DNA of 64,000 nucleotides. Origin: JAWKUK01 sp041398605. GTDB lineage: Bacteria > Planctomycetota > UBA1135 > GCA-002686595. The position numbers and the translations under genes are program-made. Where the stretch lies: positions 139,855-203,854 of the forward strand of contig JAWKUK010000016.1 of NCBI GenBank assembly GCA_041398605.1. Reading direction: 5' to 3'. The notes under the pieces were generated by a model. The model worked only from the letters and a program-made list of their open reading frames with translations, was not told the origin of the DNA and did not search any database. This document shows positions 28,820 to 37,519 of the stretch, piece after piece (the first letter of the stretch is position 1; every line of letters starts with the position of its first letter).

Positions 28820-29406
28820 ACTCCAAGCCGCAAACGCATCCAGCCACCATGACGGCTTGTCTCCGCGGGGCCACTTGCATCGTCGCAGCCGTCCTTGCCA
28901 GCGTCCCCGCCAGGGCTGGGACACCGGACTTGGAGCGCAGGCCCTGGTCTGTCATCGGCTGGAGCAAACGCGCCGCGGTCGAACTGCACCGCACGCTCAC
29001 CGTGCCCACGGCACCTCGCGCTGCCTGTCTTCGTCGGGGCGCACGAGTCGGGAAGCCAGACGTTCCGGAATCGGGCGGCCGGACTCTCCGGAACCCACAG
29101 GTGGTGGGGCTTGGTGTGCCTCCTCTTGATGCGAGTCAGCCTCGTTCGGTGCGGTACCAGCGCTCGGGCGATGCATCAACACAAGCCCGCTCCTCGCGAT
29201 CGTGTGTCGCCGCCCCCCCGCACCGAGGGCAGCGTCAATGTCCCGTGCCAAGGCATCCGGGCAGCGGCACACCTCCACGCCTCTCGGCGACCGATCCAAG
29301 GTGTCACCCATGTACCCGAACCGTACCCTGTCCAGGAGTGTTACCCATGCTCCGGGTTGCACACGGTACGGGCGCGCGCAGGGTGGCTTTCACGACGCTC
29401 GAACCC
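28820..29406. other. Gene-free stretch with IS-derived fragments
   Basis: 29086-29260 is a degraded piece of the non-coding end that accompanies the IS91 copies (GGTGGGGCTTGGTGTGCCT and a GTGTCGCC...GCACCGAGGGCAG string, also at 48245-48670). At 29297-29365 two direct repeats around TGTCACCCATG and TGTTACCCATG resemble the repeated ends of IS21 or IS481 elements, but no transposase is present. 28850-29085 holds nothing I recognise. Confidence 0.45.
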
Positions 29407-29805
29407 ATGGCAGATTCTCGCGTCATGAACATCGCTCTTCGTTGCCGTCTCGTCGACACCGCTGGTGCGCTCCTCGTTGTCGCTGGGATCGCACACGCCT
29501 TCGGTTTCGCCCAGTTCGATGCGGGACTTGCTGAGGTCGCTCCCGACACACGGGGCGGGCTCCATGCCGGCTGGTTATGGGGGAGCGTGACGTTCGTCGC
29601 GCTCGGAGCGATCACGCTCGGCGCGTCGCGTCGTTGGCGGCGGGCGATCGATCCTCGGCCCACGGTGCTGCCTACGGCGATCGCCCTCCTCGTGTTCGGG
29701 GGAGTTGGATTCGTTGCGCGCGGGCTGGACCCGCACTTCCTCGGGTTCGTCGTGCTGGGGCTCCTCGTCGGCGTGCCGGTCGTGGGGGCTGCGTCCGACG
29801 GGTAG
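29407..29805 (+). CDS. Small four-helix membrane protein
   Basis: 132 residues from the ATG at 29407 (a second ATG at 29425 would give 126). Four hydrophobic segments are visible: AGALLVVAGIAHAFGFA (about 18-36), LWGSVTFVALGAITLG (about 57-74), LPTAIALLVFGGVGFVA (about 88-105) and FLGFVVLGLLVGVPVVGA (about 111-129). There is no signal for an enzyme or transporter family. Frames reaching further upstream run through IS-derived DNA and are not credible. Function unknown. Confidence 0.65.
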   Translation: MADSRVMNIALRCRLVDTAGALLVVAGIAHAFGFAQFDAGLAEVAPDTRGGLHAGWLWGSVTFVALGAITLGASRRWRRAIDPRPTVLPTAIALLVFGGVGFVARGLDPHFLGFVVLGLLVGVPVVGAASDG

Positions 29806-29838
29806 CGCCGGACCCGGACCATGCACTCCCGTTGCGCG

Positions 29839-30120
29839 TCATTCCGATGGCAAAGCGGGGTTCGACTCGATGAACACGTCGCGTGCTTCGCGCGCTGCGG
29901 TGAGGAGCGACTCCGTTGGCGCCATGCCGAACGCGGCCCCGAGCGCCGTGAGCGCCTGGGTCAAGGCTGCCGCAGCTTCCGAGCCGTCCGCCGCGCGTCT
30001 CGATTCCCGAGCGACGGCGGCATCCCAGGCAGGTGCGAGCCACGCGCCCTCAAGGGTGCCCGTCAGTGACTTCGCGCAACGCGCGTCGATCTCTCCGTCG
30101 AGGCGGGCGAGCTTCGTCAA
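29839..30120 (-). CDS. Small hypothetical protein (uncertain start)
   Basis: 93 residues if started at a TTG at 30120. The sequence is Ala-rich and helical (LTQALTALGAAFGMAPTES; AAREARDVFIESNPALPSE) and coding-like. The frame stays open up to 30207 with plausible residues but no ATG. A TAG at 30208-30210 separates it from another open stretch in the same frame (30211-30435), so this may be one gene broken by a stop codon. No family recognised. Confidence 0.4.
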   Translation of the reverse strand: MTKLARLDGEIDARCAKSLTGTLEGAWLAPAWDAAVARESRRAADGSEAAAALTQALTALGAAFGMAPTESLLTAAREARDVFIESNPALPSE

Positions 30121-30453
30121 CGCCTTGTCGTGTCTTGTGATCTGCGTAGGCGCGTCGTCGGCTGCGCGGACGGCGACGGCGAAGTCGGGGTTCTCGTCGC
30201 GACTGTCCTAGGACGGGGGGCTGGCCTTCTCATCCCAACGATCCTCGAAGAGATCCTCTTGCGCTGGGCTGACGCGGTCGTGCTCGCGCATGCTGCCGCT
30301 GCCGTAGACGTGCTCTGCGCAGTGGATGCGTGGGTCTCGGTGATCGAGCTCCTGTCCGACGATCGGAGCGATCGCATCGGGGCGATCCGCTCCCTCACCA
30401 CGCCGCGGACCGCGTTGTGTTGCGCAGGCGCCCACAAGATCGAAGCTCGGTGC
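30121..30453. other. Stretch between small protein and TPR kinase
   Basis: Reverse-frame 30211-30435 is open, starts at an ATG or GTG and ends at TAG 30208-30210, in frame with the small protein downstream. It contains DRVSPAQEDLFEDRWDEKA. I cannot tell whether it is the 5' part of a broken gene or chance. Confidence 0.3.
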
Positions 30454-33400
30454 TCATCGACGCCACGAGGCGGCACGCTCGCGCCAGGTGGGCAGCTCGC
30501 TCTCGTGCCCCGCGTCGGGCTCGAGGTGGCTCGAGTATTCTCGCAGGAGTACGACACGCTGCGCCGCCTCAGGTGAGGTCGGTGGCCGGCGACCCCCGGT
30601 CCACGTGTCGGACCACTGGGCGGCGGCGCTGGCCTCGATCCGCTCGCGCGCCTCGGTGAGCCGCGGGTCCTCGGGGCCGGTGGGATCGACGAGCTGCGCG
30701 CTCGCCAGGAGGACCTCGCCCAGGACGCTCGACGCATCGAGGATCGTCCACGCGAAGTTGCGCGAGTCCGCGAGCGCTTCTTCGCGCACTCGCAGGCACT
30801 CACGCGCGGACTCCTCCGCCCGCGCCAACGAGGTTCGGACGGCGTCGTCCGCGCCCCGTGTGGCCGCAGCGCGCGCTTCGGAGATCAGCGCCATCGCGAG
30901 GAGCCCGTGGGGCGCCGACGTCAATTCGACACGACCGGGGTACGCGGCTTCGGCCAGTGTCAGCATGCGTTCCGCGAGCCGCACGCGGTCCTCCGTCTCA
31001 CCGAGGCGCGCCAGAAGGACGCTGCGCGACTGCAGCGCGTCGAACAGCACATTGGCCGGCACGGCAACCGAGCGATCGGCCAGCCGTTCGACGTCGGCGA
31101 ACGCCCGCGCCGCACGCGGGAAGTCGCCCGACTGCAGCGCGGCCATGGCGAGCGAGTTGGCTGCGAAGACCGCGGACGGCGCGCCGAGCTTTGGCAGCCG
31201 GAGGAAGTGCTCGACCGCCAGCGAGTAGTGCTCCAGCGCGCGCGCAGTATCCTTCGACAACATCGCGACGTAGCCCGAGTTCGTGTACGCGGCACCCAGG
31301 AGCTCGTCGGACGCACCGTCGGTGCGGCCCAGGACCTCGAGGGCCAACGCAGTGCATTCCGCGGCACGCTCGAGGTCGCTCCGCCCGAGCGCCACGCCGG
31401 CCATGCGCCCAGCAGCCTCGACGACGAGCGTGGCCCGGGCCGGGTCCTCGGTGGCCGCCGCCTGCAGGACGGCCTCGAGGTGCTCCACCCCTGCTGCTTC
31501 GTCCCCGCCCTCCAACGCCAGCGCGGCCAACTGCAGGTGGGAACGCAGCAGCGCGGAGTCGCCCGGCGCAAAGATCTGCCGCCGGATCTCGAGGGCCTCT
31601 GCGGCGAGCGCCAGCGCTTCACCCTGCTCGCCCCGTGTGGCGACCGCGTTGGCGAGGCTCTGAAGTGACGTGGCGAGGTCCTCGTGATGGGCAGGCAGGA
31701 TCTCGCGCTTCAGCGCGATGCACTCGCGCAAGAGCGCCTCGGCCTCTTCCTGGCGCTCCAACACGAGCAAGGTGTTCCCGAGGTTGTCGAGGGCGTTTGC
31801 AAGGTCGAGAGCGCTCTCTGGCCCGTTGAGGGAGCGGTACAGCGCGATCGCCTCGCGCAAGTCGCGTTCCGCACCCTCGGCATCACCTTCCCGCAAGCGG
31901 ACCCCCGCGAGTCCGACGAGCGCCACGCCCAGCTCGAACCTGTCGATCGACGTCGTTGTCCGTTGTGCTTCGACGGCCTCGCTCAGTACCTCACGCGCTT
32001 CCACGATGCGCCCGAGCTCCGAGAGGATCCGGCCGTGCGCGCCGCGTACGGCTGCGACGAGCGCAGCGTTGTCGGGGCAGTCGCGGAGCGCCGTTGCGAG
32101 CGTGCGCCGCGTCAACGCTTCGGCCTCTCGGTTGCGGTCTGCGGCGGACAGCGCCAGCGCGTACTGGTACGCCCCCTCGAGCCGTTGCGAGTGACCCTCG
32201 GGATAGGCGCGCTCGAAGATCTCGAGCGCGCGTTTGTACTCGGGCAGCGCCCGCCGCGGCTCGCCGCGCGCCTGCAGGACGCGACCGAGCCGTCCGTGGG
32301 CCCCAGCCAGCGCCGCGTGATCGCCCTCGTAGATGCCCTGGGCCGCTGTGAGCGCGTCGCGCGCGAGCGCCTCGGCTTCGTCGAAGCGGCCCTGCTCGCT
32401 GCGCAGGATCGCGACGTTGGCGAGGGCATACGTCAGCGCGCTCGCATCGGGCGGCACGAGCCCGCGCGCCGTGGCGAGCGCTTCGAGGTATGCCGCTTCC
32501 GATGCGTCTCGCTCGCCGCGCTCTTTGCGTACGCTCGCGAGGATGCCGAGCGATGCGGCCAGCGAGGTGTCACCGTCAGGGAACAACGCCCGCTTCAACT
32601 GGACCGCGGTCTCCGCCAGCTCCAACGCGCGGTCGAGGTTGCCTGCGCGTCGTTCGACGAGCGCCAGGTCGTTGCTGGCGTTGGCGATCGACAAGGTGTG
32701 CCCCTCCGTCTGTGGAAGTTGACGCCAGATCGCGAGGGCCTCCTCGTAGCGCGCGCTGGCTGACTCGACGTCTTCCAGCTCGACCTCGACCATCCCCAGC
32801 GTCTGCAGCGCCGTGGCGACCGCCTCGGAGGGCGGCGAGCTGATGCGCCGTGCGAGCTCGAGCGCGGGCACGAGCATGCGGCGTGCATCGTCGAAGGCGC
32901 CGAGCTGCCGGTACGTCTCGCCGATCTGCTGCCGCAGCGCGAGCTCGGACTGCGGCGCCAGGACGAGCCCGTCGGCGATGAGGTCCGTGGCTGCGCCGTC
33001 CATCATGTGACGCAGGACACGCGTGTCGCGGCCTGCGGCAACCCTGGGCGCGAGACCAGCGAAGAGCTCGCCCGTGAACGTGGTCACACGTTCGGCCTCG
33101 AGTCGCGCCTCGTCGGCCTCGCCGCGCGCGCGCACGGCCCGGACGAGGCCCGTCGCCGTGCCGACGATGCCACCGACGAGCAGCGCCAGCGCGACGCCGC
33201 TCGCCACGAACACACGCCTGTGCCGCCGTGCAGCCTTGCGCAAGCGGTACGCCGCGCTCTGTGGCACGGCGAGCACCGGCTCGTCGGCGAGGAAACGCCC
33301 CACGTCCTCGGCGAAGCCGGTCGCTGTCATGTAGCGTCGCTCGCGGTCCTTCTCGAGCGCCTTCATGACGATCGAGTCGAGGTCCCCAGCGAGGCGCCGC

Positions 33401-34293
33401 GCGAGGTCGCCCGAGTCGACGAAGCTCGGCACTGCCAAGCGCGAGGTCTTGGCCCGCAGCGTCGAGACGCGGGTCGAAGGACGCTCGGGGTCGACCTCGC
33501 GGATCGTTCGCAGGAGCTCCTCGTAGGTCTCCGATCGCGCCGTGCGTAGGTCGAACGGGCGTGTCCCCGTCAGGAGCTCGTAGAGCAACACGCCCAGCGC
33601 GTACACGTCCGCGCGGGTGTCGACGTCGAGCCCGCTCAACGACGCCTGCTCGGGCGCCATGCTCTCCGGTGTGCCGATGATCTGCGCGAACTGCGTGAAG
33701 AGCGTCTTCTGCGTCAGCTCGACGTTGATCGCCTTGGCGATGCCGAAGTCGATCACCTTGGGCACCGCCTCGCCATCGCGCATGGTCACCAGCACGTTCG
33801 AGGCCTTGATGTCGCGGTGGATCACACCCTTCTGGTGCGCGTGCTGGATGGCGTCGCACACTTTCACGAAGAGCGCCAAGCGGTCGCGCAGGCCGAGCAT
33901 CGCGCGGGTGCAGTGCTCCGTGATGGGGAGCCCGCGGACGAGCTCCATCACGAAGTAGGGCCGGCCGGCCTCCGTCGCACCGCCGTCGAGGACCCGCGCG
34001 ATGTTCGGGTGCTCCATCAGCGCCAGGGCTTGGCGCTCGGCCTCGAACCGCGCGATGACCTCGCGGGTGTCCATCCCGAGCTTGACGATCTTCAGCGCGA
34101 CGCGCCGTCGGACGGGCTCGCTCTGGGAGGCGAGCCAGACGGAGCCCATCCCGCCCTCCCCGATCTGCTCCAGCAATCGGTAGCGGCCGAGTTGGTCCCC
34201 CGCCTGCTCGCCGACGGCGGCGTCCGTCGAGCGGGGGACGGCCGGGTCGGCGAGCTCTTCGCGGGCAGCGCGGATGGGGTCGTGGTCACGCAT
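30454..34293 (-). CDS. Membrane Ser/Thr protein kinase with TPR repeats
   Basis: 1279 residues. Kinase domain about 37-345: GEGGMGSVW (45-53), [17 protein letters not shown] (159-166), DFG (182-184) and SMAPEQ (211-216). The kinase is of the planctomycete type with the [14 protein letters not shown] signature ([19 protein letters not shown]). A membrane helix is at about 361-384 (VFVASGVALALLVGGIVG). The roughly 890 C-terminal residues are helical tetratricopeptide repeats, for example ALANVAILRSEQGRFDEAEA and LANALDNLGNTLLVLERQ. All catalytic residues are intact. No sigma gene is immediately upstream; the next intact minus-strand gene upstream is the ECF factor at 34814-35428, with a nucleotidyltransferase remnant between. 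Confidence 0.94.
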   Translation of the reverse strand: MRDHDPIRAAREELADPAVPRSTDAAVGEQAGDQLGRYRLLEQIGEGGMGSVWLASQSEPVRRRVALKIVKLGMDTREVIARFEAERQALALMEHPNIARVLDGGATEAGRPYFVMELVRGLPITEHCTRAMLGLRDRLALFVKVCDAIQHAHQKGVIHRDIKASNVLVTMRDGEAVPKVIDFGIAKAINVELTQKTLFTQFAQIIGTPESMAPEQASLSGLDVDTRADVYALGVLLYELLTGTRPFDLRTARSETYEELLRTIREVDPERPSTRVSTLRAKTSRLAVPSFVDSGDLARRLAGDLDSIVMKALEKDRERRYMTATGFAEDVGRFLADEPVLAVPQSAAYRLRKAARRHRRVFVASGVALALLVGGIVGTATGLVRAVRARGEADEARLEAERVTTFTGELFAGLAPRVAAGRDTRVLRHMMDGAATDLIADGLVLAPQSELALRQQIGETYRQLGAFDDARRMLVPALELARRISSPPSEAVATALQTLGMVEVELEDVESASARYEEALAIWRQLPQTEGHTLSIANASNDLALVERRAGNLDRALELAETAVQLKRALFPDGDTSLAASLGILASVRKERGERDASEAAYLEALATARGLVPPDASALTYALANVAILRSEQGRFDEAEALARDALTAAQGIYEGDHAALAGAHGRLGRVLQARGEPRRALPEYKRALEIFERAYPEGHSQRLEGAYQYALALSAADRNREAEALTRRTLATALRDCPDNAALVAAVRGAHGRILSELGRIVEAREVLSEAVEAQRTTTSIDRFELGVALVGLAGVRLREGDAEGAERDLREAIALYRSLNGPESALDLANALDNLGNTLLVLERQEEAEALLRECIALKREILPAHHEDLATSLQSLANAVATRGEQGEALALAAEALEIRRQIFAPGDSALLRSHLQLAALALEGGDEAAGVEHLEAVLQAAATEDPARATLVVEAAGRMAGVALGRSDLERAAECTALALEVLGRTDGASDELLGAAYTNSGYVAMLSKDTARALEHYSLAVEHFLRLPKLGAPSAVFAANSLAMAALQSGDFPRAARAFADVERLADRSVAVPANVLFDALQSRSVLLARLGETEDRVRLAERMLTLAEAAYPGRVELTSAPHGLLAMALISEARAAATRGADDAVRTSLARAEESARECLRVREEALADSRNFAWTILDASSVLGEVLLASAQLVDPTGPEDPRLTEARERIEASAAAQWSDTWTGGRRPPTSPEAAQRVVLLREYSSHLEPDAGHESELPTWRERAASWRR

Positions 34294-34422
34294 GGTTGCG
34301 CCGGGGTAGGCGACGCGCAGGCGCGGCCGGCACGCGGTTCCAGAGAATTGTCGGTGCGCCGGACATCCGCAACTCGAATTCGGGTCACCCGTTCGCCTGG
34401 GGACGGCCTCTCGCCGGCCGAG

Positions 34423-34724
34423 TCAGGCCAGCCCGGTAGCTCGGGCCGATTCTCCGAGGAGCTCGGGCAGCCGCAGCTCGCCCGCCAAGCGGCGCAGGTA
34501 GTCCCAGTCGAGCGCAGGCCCTTGGACCTGCAGCACTCCGACGCCGTCGCGCCATTGTCGTTCCGAGGTCCGCACGGTCCACTCGTACAACTCGAGCTTG
34601 CGCAGCACGCTGTCCTCCGCCATGGAGAGGGGAACCTCGCGGACCTCGGCAACGATGTCGATATCGAGGGTGCTGCGGACGACGCCGAGCGCAGCGCTCG
34701 CGACCGAGCCGCTGATTCGGTGAG
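34423..34724 (-). pseudogene. Nucleotidyltransferase-like gene with internal deletion
   Basis: The frame reads ISGSVASAALGVVRSTLDID and IVAEVRE, the start of a MNT-type nucleotidyltransferase fold (G-S motif and DxD). It then jumps directly to AEDSVLRKLELYEWTVRTSE and RQWRDGVGVLQVQGPALD plus a leucine-rich tail, the C terminus of the same family. About 60-80 middle residues seem to be missing. No clear start codon exists because 13-bp repeats sit directly upstream. Whether the short product is made is unknown; I call it a deletion remnant. Confidence 0.6.
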
Positions 34725-34809
34725 GTGTCCCAGTGAGATGGCCCAATGAGATGGCCCAGTGAGGTGCCCCATTGAGGTGCCCCAGTGCGGTGCCCCAGTG
34801 AGGTGCCCC
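34719..34809. repeat. Seven 13-bp tandem repeats
   Basis: Seven contiguous 13-base units of consensus AGTGAGGTGCCCC; the last four differ by at most one base and the first three are more diverged. The array begins inside the first codons of the nucleotidyltransferase remnant and ends 4 bases from the stop codon of the ECF factor gene. Because 13 is not a multiple of 3, changes in copy number would shift any frame read through it. Confidence 0.9.
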
Positions 34810-34813
34810 GCCG

Positions 34814-35428
34814 TCAGCCATCCTCGTGCCGCAGCAGCTCCGCCAGTCGCAGATGGGCGCGCGAGCGCAGCAGATGGACTGCCCCGCGGCTGCGACCCAG
34901 CTCTGTCGCGACCTCGCCGACGTCGCGCTCGGCGAGGTCCAGGGCCTCGACGACAGCGCGGTACGTGGCCGGCAACGCCGCGATCGCTGCGTGGAGGCGC
35001 GCGACACTCTCCGCGCGCACCGCGGCGCCGCCGGCGGTCTCGGTACCGTCGCTGATCCGCGCCAGCAGCGTGCGTGCGGACTCCCCCGCGTCCCCGTGTG
35101 TCGCGCGGCGCCGCGGGTCCGGGCGCTTGTCGCGCTCGAGGCCCTTGAGCGCGTCGCGCAGGTTGTGGTCGACGAGGCGGGCCATCCACGCTCGGAAGCC
35201 ACCCCGCGACCGCTCGCGCAGCGAACCGATCCTCAGGAAGGCCTCCAGGTAAGACACCTGCATCACGTCGTCGACCTCCAGGCTGCGGGCCCAGCGCGGG
35301 TGGATCGAGACACGCGCTCGAAGGTCCGCGTCGACCTCGCGCAGGAGCTCCTCCAAGGCCCCGTCATCGCCGCGGGCGGCGCGGGATACGAGCGGGTCGT
35401 CGCTTTGGTCGGGGGGGAGGAGCGCCAC
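34814..35428 (-). CDS. ECF-type RNA polymerase sigma factor
   Basis: 204 residues from a GTG at 35428 (GGAGGG 13 bases upstream); the same frame runs further upstream through the end of the kinase gene but is not coding there. Sigma-2 has ARSLEVDDVMQVSYLEAFLR and WMARLVDHNLRDALKGLERD. Sigma-4 has IAALPATYRAVVEALDLAER and VGEVATELGRSRGAVHLLRS. It lies 67 bases downstream of the TPR kinase 35496-37382 on the same strand, so kinase then sigma form one unit (opposite order to the other two pairs). Confidence 0.9.
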   Translation of the reverse strand: MALLPPDQSDDPLVSRAARGDDGALEELLREVDADLRARVSIHPRWARSLEVDDVMQVSYLEAFLRIGSLRERSRGGFRAWMARLVDHNLRDALKGLERDKRPDPRRRATHGDAGESARTLLARISDGTETAGGAAVRAESVARLHAAIAALPATYRAVVEALDLAERDVGEVATELGRSRGAVHLLRSRAHLRLAELLRHEDG

Positions 35429-35495
35429 GCTCGCAGCGTACCCTCCTGCCGTTGCCGCGAGGTGTGCGCGGCGGCGTCGTCGCGGCCGGATTCCC

Positions 35496-37382
35496 TCAGT
35501 TGCCGGCTGGGTTCGGCGCGGCGGGCGCGGGGGAGTCCACTTCACCGCCTGTCGTGTCCGTCTCGCGCAGTTGGCGCCCCCTGGCGCGCAGCAACGCCTG
35601 GAGCCGTCCGTCGAGTTCCGACACGAGGTTCGAGACGCCGCGACGGTCCGAGGCAGAGGTCGCCGCAGCGAGCCCCGCACGCAAGCGCCGCTCGGCGGTC
35701 TCGAGGTCACCGCGCGCCTCGGCGACACGCGCAAGGTCGCCTTCCGCCGCAGCGATCTCCCGGGCGTGCTCTAGCGCCGAAGCCGCGCGCCAGGCGTCGA
35801 GCGCCGCCGCGAGGCCCCGCTCCGCCGCGTCGTAGTTCGCAGCGTCGAGCTCCAGCCGAGCGAGCGCGGCTGCGACCTTCGCACGGGCCGGCGCGCCTTT
35901 GGGGTAGAGCTCCTCGCCGAGGAGCGCCGCGCGCTGCAGCATCACCCGCCCCTCCGCGATGGCGCCGATCGAGCGATAGGTGGAGCCGAGCGTCGTTCGC
36001 AGGCTCGCCTCGGCCCGGGGAGTTCCGGCGAGCTCGCCGCTCGCGATCCGTTGTGCGGCGCCGTCCAGGAGTTCGCGGAGGAGCGCCGTATCGCCGTCTT
36101 GTCCGACGGCAGCCTCGGCGTTCTGGAAGACTGAGCTGGAGAAGCGTGCGACCTCCAGCGCCTCGTCCTTGGCGCGCTCGGCGACGCGGCGCGCCTCGGT
36201 CGCGCGCAGGAAGCCGTACGTCGTGCCCGCCGCGGCCAACAGGAGGAGGGTGAGCAGGAGACCCGCCGCCACGAACGCTGCGCGATGGCGGCGCAGCGCT
36301 TTGCGCATGCGGTAGGCGGCGCTGGGCGGGACGGCGAGCACGGGCTCGCCGCGCAGGAAGCGGCCGACGTCCTCCGCGAAGCCGTTGGCCGTGTCGTAGC
36401 GGCGGCGCCGGTCCTTCTCCAGCGCCTTCATCACGATCCAGTCGAGGTCGCCCTCGAGCGAACGAGAGAGTTCCTGCACGTCGATGTGACGCAGTACGGC
36501 GACGGGCGAGGCCTTGGCCATCGCCGTTGAGACGGCCGTGGAGGGGCGCGCGGGGTCGACCTCGCGGATCACGCGCAGCATCTCCTCGTAGCCTGATTCG
36601 AGCGCTTTGCGCACGTCGAAGGGCTTCGTGCCGGTGACGAGCTCGTAGAGCAACACGCCCAGCGCGTAGACGTCGGCGCGGGTGTCGATGTCTATCCCGC
36701 TGAGCTCGGCCTGCTCGGGCGCCATGCACTCCGGGGTCCCGACCATCTGCGCGTAGCGCGTGAAGAGCGTGCGCTGGGTGAGCTCGACGCTCGTCGCCTT
36801 CGCGATGCCGAAGTCGATCACCTTCGGAACGGGAACGCCGTCGTGCAGCGTGACGAGCACGTTGGAGGCCTTGATGTCGCGGTGGATCACGCCCTTTGAG
36901 TGTGCGTGCTGGATCGCATCGCAGACCTTCCGGAACAGCTCCAGGCGCTCGCGCAGGCCGGCGCGCGCCTGTTCGCAGTAGGCCGTGATCGGGATCCCGC
37001 GGACGAGCTCCATCACGAAGTACGGCCGCCCGGACTCCGTGGCGCCGCCGTCGAAGACCTGAGCGATGTGCGGGTGCTCCATCAGCGCCAGGGCTTGCCG
37101 CTCGGCCTCGAACCGCGCGACGACCTCGCGGGTGTCCATCCCCAGCTTGATGATCTTCAGCGCGACGCGCCGGCGGACGGGTTCGGACTGCTCGGCCATC
37201 CAGACCTTGCCCATCCCGCCTTCGCCGATCGCCTCCAGCAGCTTGTAGCGGCCCAGGCGATCGCCTGGATGTTCGCCGAACGAGGCGGCGGTCCTCGGCG
37301 TTGTGTTGCCCGGGTGAGCAGCATCCGGGCCGGGCCCTTGTTGGTCGCCGCCCGCCCATCCGATCGTGTCGTTCTGGTTCAT
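35496..37382 (-). CDS. Membrane Ser/Thr protein kinase with TPR-like C terminus
   Basis: 628 residues from the ATG at 37382; an upstream ATG at 37430 is less likely because the extension is basic and not family-like. Kinase domain about 45-355: GEGGMGKVW (53-61), [17 protein letters not shown] (167-174), DFG (190-192) and CMAPEQ (219-224). It closely resembles the kinase at 30454-34293 through the kinase domain. A membrane helix is at about 372-398 ([19 protein letters not shown]). The short C-terminal part has two or three TPR-like helices ([20 protein letters not shown]). It is transcribed divergently from the ATPase-patatin-FHA operon. Confidence 0.93.
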   Translation of the reverse strand: MNQNDTIGWAGGDQQGPGPDAAHPGNTTPRTAASFGEHPGDRLGRYKLLEAIGEGGMGKVWMAEQSEPVRRRVALKIIKLGMDTREVVARFEAERQALALMEHPHIAQVFDGGATESGRPYFVMELVRGIPITAYCEQARAGLRERLELFRKVCDAIQHAHSKGVIHRDIKASNVLVTLHDGVPVPKVIDFGIAKATSVELTQRTLFTRYAQMVGTPECMAPEQAELSGIDIDTRADVYALGVLLYELVTGTKPFDVRKALESGYEEMLRVIREVDPARPSTAVSTAMAKASPVAVLRHIDVQELSRSLEGDLDWIVMKALEKDRRRRYDTANGFAEDVGRFLRGEPVLAVPPSAAYRMRKALRRHRAAFVAAGLLLTLLLLAAAGTTYGFLRATEARRVAERAKDEALEVARFSSSVFQNAEAAVGQDGDTALLRELLDGAAQRIASGELAGTPRAEASLRTTLGSTYRSIGAIAEGRVMLQRAALLGEELYPKGAPARAKVAAALARLELDAANYDAAERGLAAALDAWRAASALEHAREIAAAEGDLARVAEARGDLETAERRLRAGLAAATSASDRRGVSNLVSELDGRLQALLRARGRQLRETDTTGGEVDSPAPAAPNPAGN

Positions 37383-37519
37383 CGCGAGGTCTTCGGGGGA
37401 GGAGGCGACGGGCCGTCCTGGGCGGCACACAGTTTTTCTGGGATCTGCGCACGGCTCATGCGGCGAGGCCGCGCTGCTGGTCGCGCTGCGGACCCGGCCC
37501 TATCATGCGGCCTCTGGTC
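37383..37519. promoter_or_regulatory. Divergent promoter region (kinase / ATPase-patatin-FHA operon)
   Basis: 137 bases between the two start codons. Promoters for both units must lie here. There is no clear box or inverted repeat, but the arrangement makes shared control of the kinase and the FHA operon likely (inference). Confidence 0.4.
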
